Positions 44,591 through 51,673 of a DNA stretch of 64,000 nucleotides are shown here, piece after piece. The position numbers and the translations under genes are program-made. The notes beneath the pieces are model-generated. The model worked only from the letters and a program-made list of their open reading frames with translations, ran no database searches and was not told the DNA's origin. Positions within the stretch are counted from its first letter, which is position 1, and the number at the start of each line of letters is the position of its first letter. Source of the stretch: Atopobiaceae bacterium (GTDB taxonomy: Bacteria; Actinomycetota; Coriobacteriia; Coriobacteriales; Atopobiaceae); assembly GCA_017510785.1 (NCBI GenBank), contig JAFWMH010000026.1:62001-126000 (forward strand). The letters are read 5' to 3'.

Positions 44591-44745
44591 CTTTCGGTGC
44601 CGTCACCCCCATCGGGACCGTAACGTCCATCGGGCCGCCACGTCCATCGGTGCCGTCACCCCCATCGGGACCGTAACGTCCATCGGGCCGTCACGTCCAT
44701 CGGGACCGTTACCTCCATCGGGAGCATCACCCCCTTCGGGACACA
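44591..44745. repeat. 18-bp minisatellite with 53-bp higher-order period
   Basis: Phrases CCCCCATCGGGACCGTAACG and TCCATCGGG recur about every 17-18 bp. A higher-order block GGTGCCGTCACCCCCATCGG repeats at 44597 and 44650. The plus strand reads in part as repeated hexapeptides such as TSIGAVTPIGTV. No start codon with RBS precedes it. Confidence 0.85.
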
Positions 44746-44872
44746 CTCACTTTATGTCAATTAAGGCCGTGGCTCGGCATGTCACCTCCATCGGGCCCGT
44801 CATTTCCTTCGGAGCGCACTCGCCCCGTTGCTCGCAATTGCACCAGAGGTATCACGCACCAAACTGCACAAC

Positions 44873-45250
44873 ACTTCAAGAGACCTCGCTTCGAGGGTAC
44901 ATCCTGCAAACGGTTACACTCCAAGAAACCATGCTTTAATCAGCTTCGCTTCAAAAGGCAGCGGTTTAATCGGCAACGGTTCCCGCCCCAAAAAAATTGT
45001 AATGCTCCGGTAGTGGCCCGGAGGGCAAAGCTCAAACAACTATCTCGGGCTGCGGAACTTCGCGCAGCTACTCTTCCGGGTCACTTTCCGGTTTGACGCT
45101 TCTTTTTGGGGGCAGGCAACGCTTCAATGGGTGGCGCTTCAATGGGCAGCGGTTAAATGGGTGGCGCTTCAATGGGCAGCGGTTAAATGGGTGGCGCTTC
45201 TTTTGGGGGCAGGCAACGCTTCAATGGGTGGCGGTTCAATGGGCAAGTTT
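44873..45250. repeat. 15-bp minisatellite, possible decayed pentapeptide-repeat gene
   Basis: A 15-bp period runs from CACTTCAAGAGACCT through CGCTTCAAAAGGCAG to CGCTTCAATGGGCAG, interrupted near 45000-45115 by unrelated sequence. In one frame the first block reads LQETSLRGYILQTVTLQETM and the later block VALQWAAVKWVALQWA, both with the five-residue A(N/D)LxX-like period of pentapeptide-repeat proteins. Stops and frame changes interrupt it, so it is either a dead pentapeptide-repeat gene or a coincidental 15-bp minisatellite. Confidence 0.6.
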
Positions 45251-45661
45251 TGAACATTGTGTCGCCAAGTTGACTTCAAATGCTTCTGGTACGAATCCGC
45301 ACGATTCGGAAGGGCCATGAATATCAAGTTTTTAATATCTGACGGGAGACCGCAATTGCATCGCCTTTTTTCCACTTACCGCCAAATTTCTACCGCTCGC
45401 CACGGAATAATCTCGCATGTTTGTTCCCGCAAGGTTTTGTCTCATGGAATTACAGGGGTTTTGGACGGTTAGCCTACCTGCGAAAACGAAGGTTTTCGGG
45501 AGAAACCTGCTCAATATCCGCTCAATTGCTGTTACCTTGCCCGAGGTTTTGATCAAACCAAGCAATCTAAAAACATACCCTGTTGGCCTAGTCGATTTAC
45601 ACGTCGGCATAATTGCCAGCAAACACGTCGGTCGCTTTTGACGTACGGATCGAGGGCTTTC
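45251..45661. other. 410-bp spacer before DUF559-like gene 2
   Basis: No supported gene. Several short open frames overlap on both strands. No clear promoter; a TTTTGATC and two AAAACGAAGGTTTTCG-like dyads are visible near 45495-45560. Confidence 0.4.
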
Positions 45662-46753
45662 ATGAACATTTTTCTAGACGACATCACTTCTCTTGCACTG
45701 ATACGCGCCGTCGCACGCGACAGTAATGGCCTAGCTTTTGTCCAGTCGTCTGTTACTACGCCCCAACCCCTCGGCTTGCGAACTGCTAAACTTGACCGGC
45801 TTGGCATGCCGGAACTCCTGGGGTACTTACGCATTCCCGAACTCCAGCCACTGGGCATCGTGATCCCCGCTCCTAAAAACCGTATAAGAGCCAAGGACTT
45901 TAGGTGTACAGTATGCAGCAGCCCAAGAGGATCGGCTCCCTTTTTGCAGCTGGTGGCGACCGACGCACAATCGAGCGGTTTGGTACCCAGCACAACACAG
46001 GTGAACGTGATGAGTCCAGCAAACATCGTTTTACAAACTGCCGGACGACTGCGTGCGAACGAACGTAGTGGGAAAATCACACACAATCAAGCCGTTCTAG
46101 CACTCTTCAAACTATGTCTAGAGCTTTGTGGAACGTACTCTCACCATCCGTTTGAACCATTAAATGGTGCCGCAACGTATCATGTGGAGCCAAGGCTCGA
46201 CGCAAAGACCTTGCGCACAATGCTAGAAACCCCCGGACGCGAGCGTGGGTTAACGCTTGCGCGAGAGGCTGCTCAGCTTGCTTACAACAATTCCGGATCT
46301 CCGCAAGAGACGTTTCTTGGGCCCGCGCTGTTTTTCCCCACGCATTTGGGAGGCATGCACCTGTGCGATTTTGAAGCCAACGTCTCCTTGAACCTCTCCA
46401 AGCGGGAACGCGCATCCATCGGTTACAGGCATATAACGCCCGACTTTACGCTTGCGCAGTATCGGACTGTTGTGGAGTATCTCGGCAAGGTACATTTTGA
46501 AGGCGATAATCCCAAGATTGATCATCAGCGATCCCTGGATTACCAAACCCTAGGCTTTCGGGAATTTAACTTTTGGTATGACGATGTACGCACGCGCGCA
46601 CGGTTCATGCAGAGTGCAGCGCGCGTGGTTGCGGCCATAGCGGCATACGAAGGGCCAAAGGCACAGCAACGTTATTTGAAGCTTGCCAAGAATAAGGATT
46701 TCATCAAACGTCAACGTATGCTGTTTGAAGTGTTTTGTCCGTGGTTACAGTGA
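45662..46753 (+). CDS. DUF559/AbiEi-like orphan protein, paralogue 2
   Basis: A 363-residue protein. I start it at ATG 45662 because GAGGG lies upstream and the N-terminus MNIFLDDIT then aligns with MQVVLDGET of the paralogue at 16718; the frame could begin at TTG 45638. Shared blocks with that paralogue are STTQVNVMSPANIVLQ (linker), SPQETFLGPALFFPTHLGGM, FEANVSLNLSKRER and the C-terminal core PDFTLAQYRTVVEYLGKVHF with YDDVRTRARF. The core has Asp and Glu at the PD-(D/E)XK positions but no obvious following Lys. Four Cys in RCTVCSS and LCLELCG-type spots are extra. The gene lies between two copies of a 93-bp palindromic element, the second beginning 18 bases after its stop. Confidence 0.55.
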   Translation: MNIFLDDITSLALIRAVARDSNGLAFVQSSVTTPQPLGLRTAKLDRLGMPELLGYLRIPELQPLGIVIPAPKNRIRAKDFRCTVCSSPRGSAPFLQLVATDAQSSGLVPSTTQVNVMSPANIVLQTAGRLRANERSGKITHNQAVLALFKLCLELCGTYSHHPFEPLNGAATYHVEPRLDAKTLRTMLETPGRERGLTLAREAAQLAYNNSGSPQETFLGPALFFPTHLGGMHLCDFEANVSLNLSKRERASIGYRHITPDFTLAQYRTVVEYLGKVHFEGDNPKIDHQRSLDYQTLGFREFNFWYDDVRTRARFMQSAARVVAAIAAYEGPKAQQRYLKLAKNKDFIKRQRMLFEVFCPWLQ

Positions 46754-46770
46754 GTTCAGTTAATTTTGGT

Positions 46771-46863
46771 GTGTACGATTTCGCGGTTGGAAAACCGGCT
46801 CAATGTACAATTCGCAGACAAAATCGTACATTGGGCCGGTTTTCCATACCGAATATTGTACAC
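46771..46863. mobile_element. 93-bp palindromic MITE-like element, copy 2
   Basis: GTGTACGATTTC (46771-46782) and GAATATTGTACAC (46851-46863) ends enclose AAAACCGGCTCAATGTACAA and TGTACATTGGGCCGGTTTT arms, in the same orientation and length as copy 1 at 44391. Differences are scattered substitutions, several compensated within the stem. Shared flanks start right after the stop codon of the DUF559-like gene. Confidence 0.75.
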
Positions 46864-46921
46864 ATTGAGAGTTTGATGAAGTGCGTCAGTGCGCGCGAGG
46901 GGGCGGGGGCGGGGGAGACAA

Positions 46922-46955
46922 TTGCGGTAGTATCCTGTCGAGGATACTACCGCAA
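46922..46955. other. Perfect 15-bp hairpin
   Basis: TTGCGGTAGTATCCT and its exact complement AGGATACTACCGCAA enclose a GTCG tetraloop. There is no U-tract on either strand. It sits next to the palindromic element, in a gene-free 345-bp stretch (46754-47098) that also has a GGGGGCGGGGGCGGGGG purine run and a repeated AAACATCCAGC phrase. Confidence 0.7.
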
Positions 46956-47098
46956 CCGCTTTCGTCGTGCCTTTTGCATCCCAGCGCGCACCACCTGGCC
47001 GACACACAACATCCAATAGCGAAACATCCAGCGCGTGAAACATCCAGCTCGCAACACCCGGGTGTGTTTATGCCACATTTCCCGGCTTCATGCCGTAG

Positions 47099-48613
47099 TT
47101 ACTTCTCATCGCGATGGATCACACTGTTGAGCTGCTCATAAAGCGCGTCGACATCAGGTGTGGTCGCACCGTGGTCGCTGGTATCGGAATCGATAGCTTT
47201 GGAGGAAACGTCATCCGGTTCGGGAACATAGGTCGTATCGGGATCGGGGTCGAACTCAACATCATCATATACTGGCCCCACGGACGCAGCGAGCTGCTTT
47301 GCGGTATTGATCAGCGCTTCGTTTCCGAATTGCATATCGTTGCCGTTCTGCCTATGCTGCCCACGGATATCGAAAGAGTCTTGGCGCACGGGAGTCGACT
47401 CCATAGCCGAACCACTATCGCCGATGTGCGCATCATACGGGTTGGTGATCGTACCCGCTGGAGTTGCGGGGTTCGCAGCGACAGCGGACGCAGCAGATGC
47501 TGATGTCGCTACCGACTCAGACTTCGAACCTGCCCCGAATCCGCCAGCAACAGGGTTCGTCGACGCCACGGGCGTCGCGGCTGTGGGAGCGGTAGGGTTC
47601 GCGGGCGTCACGGGATTCGCGAGATTCCGGGGGTTCGCGGGGTTCGCGGGCGTCACGGGATTCGCGAGATTCCCAGGGTTCCCGGGGTTCGCGGGCGTCA
47701 CGGGGTTCGCGGGCGTCGTCACCGCCTGCGCACCGGACGTCGAAACGTCGTCCCGCGCATCCGTCGCCGACCCTGCCGCACGCGTGTAATTATCTGCTGA
47801 TGACGTATGTACGCCAGGCCCGGGCAGAGGATCGCTACTCTTACCCCATGACGCAACATCGAACTCTCGCATCCATAGCGCCGTGCACGTGAAGGAAAGC
47901 ATGTTGTAAAGATTGCCCGCGATGCAGAGCACGAACCCGCACAGGATGCACGTCACCACAATCCCGCCGATCGACTGCGAAACGGCCGTTATCACGGCAT
48001 ACTCGCTTGCGTCGTTTACGGCAGCCAGTATGAGCGGAAGGAACGAGACCATCGCCAACATAGCGAGTACAAACATTACCATCGAGAAGACAAACCCCAT
48101 CACAAAGTTAATGAGTACAAGCCTGCAGAAGCCCGACGTTTCGCGCTTAACCATTTGGAACACACGATCAACGCGATATCCGGCACCAATGCTCTCGTAA
48201 ATTGAGCAGCGAATCATGCAGATTGTGCCGAAAACGCCATAAAACAAGCTAAAGGCGGTTTGTACGAGTCCGATTAACGCGACAAACACCGTTGCAATGG
48301 CGTCGGGGAACACGTTCGCGATGCCATTGAGAACACCGAACGCAAGTGCAACGCACAGCCCCATGCCGAGGGCAACGACGAAAGCACGGAAACCGCTAGC
48401 AATGCATTGACCGACTTGCACGTTCTTTTGCTTCGGCGAGGCGTCCACGCCCCACGCGGTAAGTCGCGCCCACTCGAGCGCATATCCCTGATTGCCCAAA
48501 AAACCAACAATCGGCACACAGTCTGCGGCCGCCATCACAAGCAGCGGCTTAAACCAACCTTTGTCGCGCGTCAAAAGACCCCATGCCTGCTTGAAGTAGC
48601 CCGTTTGACTCAT
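47099..48613 (-). CDS. DUF4013-like integral membrane protein
   Basis: A 504-residue protein, ATG after CAAGGAGGCAGAT. The N-terminal 250 residues have GYFKQAWGLLTRDKGWFKPL and five or six membrane helices, typical of the DUF4013 family of unknown function. The rest is a cytoplasmic or external low-complexity tail: a Pro/Asn/Ala repeat (VTPANPANPRNLANP recurs) followed by Ala/Ser/Thr-rich and acidic segments ending YEQLNSVIHRDEK. The repeat units are 18-54 bp at the DNA level and near-identical, so length variation between strains is likely. Confidence 0.75.
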   Translation of the reverse strand: MSQTGYFKQAWGLLTRDKGWFKPLLVMAAADCVPIVGFLGNQGYALEWARLTAWGVDASPKQKNVQVGQCIASGFRAFVVALGMGLCVALAFGVLNGIANVFPDAIATVFVALIGLVQTAFSLFYGVFGTICMIRCSIYESIGAGYRVDRVFQMVKRETSGFCRLVLINFVMGFVFSMVMFVLAMLAMVSFLPLILAAVNDASEYAVITAVSQSIGGIVVTCILCGFVLCIAGNLYNMLSFTCTALWMREFDVASWGKSSDPLPGPGVHTSSADNYTRAAGSATDARDDVSTSGAQAVTTPANPVTPANPGNPGNLANPVTPANPANPRNLANPVTPANPTAPTAATPVASTNPVAGGFGAGSKSESVATSASAASAVAANPATPAGTITNPYDAHIGDSGSAMESTPVRQDSFDIRGQHRQNGNDMQFGNEALINTAKQLAASVGPVYDDVEFDPDPDTTYVPEPDDVSSKAIDSDTSDHGATTPDVDALYEQLNSVIHRDEK

Positions 48614-48722
48614 ATCTGCCTCCTTGTCGAGCCGATTGGCCGCTATGTATATGTATTATTCGCCGTCGGCCTTCCACCAGCTCATATTCACAAAACTCGC
48701 GTCCCCGAACGTGTAATACAAT

Positions 48723-48743
48723 AAAAGCCCCTGCTGGGGCTTT
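48723..48743 (-). terminator. Terminator after the tRNA-Ser pair
   Basis: AAAGCCCC TGCT GGGGCTTT stem-loop followed by TTTT on the minus strand. Confidence 0.85.
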
Positions 48744-48755
48744 CGAAACTCAACA

Positions 48756-48845
48756 TGGCGGAGGAGGAGGGATTCGAACCCTCGTGACCCGAAAGGGCCA
48801 AACGGTTTTCGAGACCGCCGCATTCAACCACTCTGCCACCCCTCC
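48756..48845 (-). tRNA. tRNA-Ser (anticodon CGA)
   Basis: A 90-nt class II tRNA with acceptor GGAGGGG/CCTCCTC-type pairing, anticodon loop CTCGAAA, a long variable arm (GGCCCTTTCGGGTC) and encoded CCA. Confidence 0.92.
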
Positions 48846-48889
48846 GTAGGGTGTACGCGACGTCCCGTAAGGGACGCCGCGGAATACTC

Positions 48890-48981
48890 TGGCGGAGAGT
48901 CGGGGATTCGAACCCCGGATGCGCTTTAGGCGCATACACGATTTCCAATCGTGCTCCTTCGGCCAGCTCGGACAACTCTCC
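48890..48981 (-). tRNA. tRNA-Ser (anticodon GGA)
   Basis: A 92-nt class II tRNA with acceptor GGAGAGT/ACTCTCC, anticodon loop TTGGAAA, variable arm ATGCGCCTAAAGCGCAT and encoded CCA. It is first in the tRNA-Ser pair; TGCTATAGT at 48996-49004 is the likely promoter. A small GGGACGTC/GACGCC-type hairpin separates the two tRNAs. Confidence 0.92.
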
Positions 48982-49071
48982 GTAACGCATAGGTAACTAT
49001 AGCACAGCCCGCACTCTCTACGCAAGGGGTTTATTGCGGTTTTCTCACCGGGAGATACGCCTTCGAGTGTG

Positions 49072-50913
49072 CTACTTCTTTACTAGCCCGTGGCGCACGG
49101 CCCACTTCCGACGCTCGGTTTCGGTGAGAAGACGCTTGCGCATGCGAATGTGCTTGGGTGTGATTTCCACCAGTTCATCATCCATAATGTACTCAAGTGC
49201 CTCTTCGAGGGTAAAGGTACGCGGCGGCGTCAGTTGCACGGCAATATCGGCCGTGGACGAACGCTGGTTGCCAAGCTGCTTGGTGCGCGCAATGTTCACC
49301 ACCATGTCGTCGGGTCGCGGACGCTCGCCCACGAGCATACCCTCGTAGCATTCGTCGCCCGGACCCACGAAAAGAGAACCGCGTTCCTGCAGCGTACCAA
49401 GCGCATACGCAACGGCCTTCTCGGTGCTCATACTTATCATAGCACCGTTCTTACGACCGCCAAGCTCCACCGTTACCGGTGCGTATTCACTAAACGTGTG
49501 ATAAAACACGCCCTCGCCGTGCGTTACATTAAGAACGCGCGTTTTAAGGCCCATAATGCCGCGCGTGGGAATGTTGAACTCGAGCTGCGTTTGCGTATCG
49601 CCAGCTTCCATTCCCACCATGGTGCCGCCCGCATTACCAAATGTCTCGATAACCTTGCCAGAATACTCGTTGGGACACTCCACAACAGCTTGCTCATACG
49701 GTTCGAGGCGCACACCGCCGGGTCCCTTTTGATACAACACGCGCGGACGTCCAACCTGGAACTCGTAGCCTTCGCGTCGCATTTCCTCCATCAAAACACT
49801 GAGATGCAAGATGCCTCGTCCCGCCACCTCAATACCGGTTTTGTCTTCGAGCTCCTCGATGCGCATGGTTACGTTGTTTTCGCGCTCCTGCATCAAACGC
49901 TCTTTGAGCTGACGACCTCCCACAATATCGCCATCGCGCCCAACGAGCGGACTCGTACTCGCCTCGAACACAACCGCCAGCGTTGGTGGGTCGATTTCGA
50001 TGGGTTCAAGCTCCACCGGTGAGTTGGGATCGGTATATACGTCACCAATATCGGTTCCGTCCACGCCAACGACGGCGGCAATGTCGCCAGCCTTCACCTC
50101 GTCGCACTCGATGCGGCCCAAATAATCGAAGGTGAACAACTGCTTCACCTGCGCAGACTCACGTGTGCCATCGTTCTTTATTACCGTAATACGCTCGCCC
50201 GCGTGGATAATACCCGAGAAGACGCGCCCAATGCCAATGCGTCCCACGTAGCTCGAGTGGTCTACCGTAACGCACTGCATGGCCAACGGGCCATCCACGT
50301 CCACGTCGGGCGCGGGCAGAGCCTCTATAATCATGTCGAGCAGTGGCAGCATATCGCCTTCGTCTGCACCGTCGGGATCGAGTCGCGCAAAGCCGTTGAC
50401 TGCCGAGGCATACACCACGTGTTCCATGGCGAATTCAATTTGTTCGTCGGATGCGCCTAGTTCCATCATGAGTTCGATGCTCGACTCCATTGCCTCCTCG
50501 GGCGCGGCACCTTCGCGATCGACCTTGTTGATAACCACCATTATTTGGAGACCACATGCAATGGCGTGGCGGAGCACAAAACGCGTTTGCGGCATGGGGC
50601 CCTCTGCAGCATCGACGAGCAACAGCGCCCCATCGGCCATTTTGAGCACACGCTCCACCTCGCCACCGAAATCCGCGTGACCCGGCGTGTCGATAACGTT
50701 GATTTTAACGCCCTTATAGGTAATAGATATGTTCTTGGCCAGAATTGTTATGCCCCGCTCTCGCTCCTGATCGTTGGAATCAAGCACGCGCTCCTGAACC
50801 TGCTGGCCCTCTCGAAACGCGCCGGACGCACGCAGCATTTGATCGACGAGCGTCGTTTTGCCGTGGTCGACATGGGCGATAATTGCAATGTTACGGATGT
50901 GTTCCTGGAGCAT
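49072..50913 (-). CDS. typA: Translational GTPase TypA/BipA
   Basis: A 613-residue ribosome-associated GTPase. I start at ATG 50913, after AGAGGTGCCC. Motifs: G1 AHVDHGKTTLVDQ, switch RERGITILAKN, G3 DTPGHADFGGEVERVL, G4 VINKVDREGA, and the C-terminal TypA block FNIPTRGIMGLKTRVLNVTHG. It acts in 50S assembly and stress adaptation. Length is normal. Confidence 0.96.
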   Translation of the reverse strand: MLQEHIRNIAIIAHVDHGKTTLVDQMLRASGAFREGQQVQERVLDSNDQERERGITILAKNISITYKGVKINVIDTPGHADFGGEVERVLKMADGALLLVDAAEGPMPQTRFVLRHAIACGLQIMVVINKVDREGAAPEEAMESSIELMMELGASDEQIEFAMEHVVYASAVNGFARLDPDGADEGDMLPLLDMIIEALPAPDVDVDGPLAMQCVTVDHSSYVGRIGIGRVFSGIIHAGERITVIKNDGTRESAQVKQLFTFDYLGRIECDEVKAGDIAAVVGVDGTDIGDVYTDPNSPVELEPIEIDPPTLAVVFEASTSPLVGRDGDIVGGRQLKERLMQERENNVTMRIEELEDKTGIEVAGRGILHLSVLMEEMRREGYEFQVGRPRVLYQKGPGGVRLEPYEQAVVECPNEYSGKVIETFGNAGGTMVGMEAGDTQTQLEFNIPTRGIMGLKTRVLNVTHGEGVFYHTFSEYAPVTVELGGRKNGAMISMSTEKAVAYALGTLQERGSLFVGPGDECYEGMLVGERPRPDDMVVNIARTKQLGNQRSSTADIAVQLTPPRTFTLEEALEYIMDDELVEITPKHIRMRKRLLTETERRKWAVRHGLVKK

Positions 50914-50943
50914 GGGCACCTCTTGATGTGACGGAACTTTTTG

Positions 50944-50966
50944 CAAAAAAACGGCCCGAAGGCCGT
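50944..50966 (-). terminator. Terminator after tRNA-Gly
   Basis: ACGGCC CGAA GGCCGT stem with a seven-T tract on the minus strand, between tRNA-Gly and the typA start. Confidence 0.85.
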
Positions 50967-50975
50967 GAGAATACC

Positions 50976-51050
50976 TGGAGCGGGTGACGGGACTCGAACC
51001 CGCGGATGGTAGCTTGGGAAGCTACTGCCTTACCACTTGGCGACACCCGC
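50976..51050 (-). tRNA. tRNA-Gly (anticodon CCC)
   Basis: A 75-nt tRNA with acceptor GCGGGTG/CACCCGC, anticodon stem GTAGC/GCTAC with loop TTCCCAA, T-loop GTTCGAGTC and encoded CCA. Confidence 0.93.
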
Positions 51051-51140
51051 TTACGAAGGACATAGTACCACGATTTAGCGCGGATGGTAAGTAATCATGG
51101 GAAATTCGCATTGAGCTCGTTTTTCGACTGTGACGGGACT

Positions 51141-51384
51141 GGGCGGCGTTGATGTGCTGTGCTCAAACACCGCGCTTCGCGCGGAACTGCGCCAGCACAT
51201 CAACGCCGCCCAGCCAAACGGATCGCTAAGGCGCCTGCGTCCGGGGTTTGTCGGCGCGTGGCTTCGCCACGCCCTTTGTCGGCCTCGCCGGCCTGCTCAA
51301 ACACCGCGCTTCGCGCGGAACTGCGCCAGCACATCAACGCCGCCCAGCCAAACGGGTCGCTAAGGCGCCTGCGGCCGGGGTTTG
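51141..51384. repeat. 90-bp direct repeat with nested palindromes
   Basis: GCTCAAACACCGCGCTTCGC and the following 70 bases occur at 51161-51250 and again at 51295-51384 with very few differences (period 134). GGGCGGCGTTGATGTGCTG (51141-51159) is the exact complement of CAGCACATCAACGCCGCCC inside each copy. Further hairpins are CCGCGCTTCGCGCGG, GCGTGGCTTCGCCACGC and GGCCTCGCCGGCC. No frame has an RBS. It is upstream of the leader repeat copy C and the SpaA/VaFE gene. Confidence 0.85.
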
Positions 51385-51518
51385 CCCCGAGTTGCGCGCC
51401 CTTTCATAAAAGCATCCATTTGGGAAGCAACACGTGGCACATATCAGCAGAATCTGTAAACAAGCTGTACTGTTTTGAGACCACGACGACTACATTCGCG
51501 TGAACTTGTCAAGAAGGA

Positions 51519-51625
51519 AAAATTCCCAAACGAAAGTGGCCATTTTGAAACAGCCGTGTTTATCTGGGAAAATACAAAAATCGGCTCAATAGCTGTATGC
51601 TAGCGGGGAGTTTGCTGTCTGTTAG
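51519..51625 (+). repeat. Dispersed leader-like repeat, copy C
   Basis: CGAAAGTGGCCATTTTGAAA, CAGCCGTGTTTATCTGGG, AAAATACAAAAATCGGCTCA and ATAGCTGTATGCTAGCGGGG, then AGTTTGCTGTCTGTTAG. The SpaA/VaFE ATG is about 50 bases after its end. It agrees with copy A past the boundary shared by all three. Confidence 0.9.
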
Positions 51626-51673
51626 CCTCTGTAGGGTAATACGAACCTGTCCACCTTACGTAAGGAGGTTCGT

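Noticed and set aside
45093..45320. 75-codon ORF of repeated RFNGW/RLNGW
   Set aside because: Produced by the 15-bp minisatellite, starts without RBS and runs into unrelated sequence.
51130..51503. Short ORFs across the 90-bp direct repeat
   Set aside because: They only reflect the repeated sequence, with no start signals.
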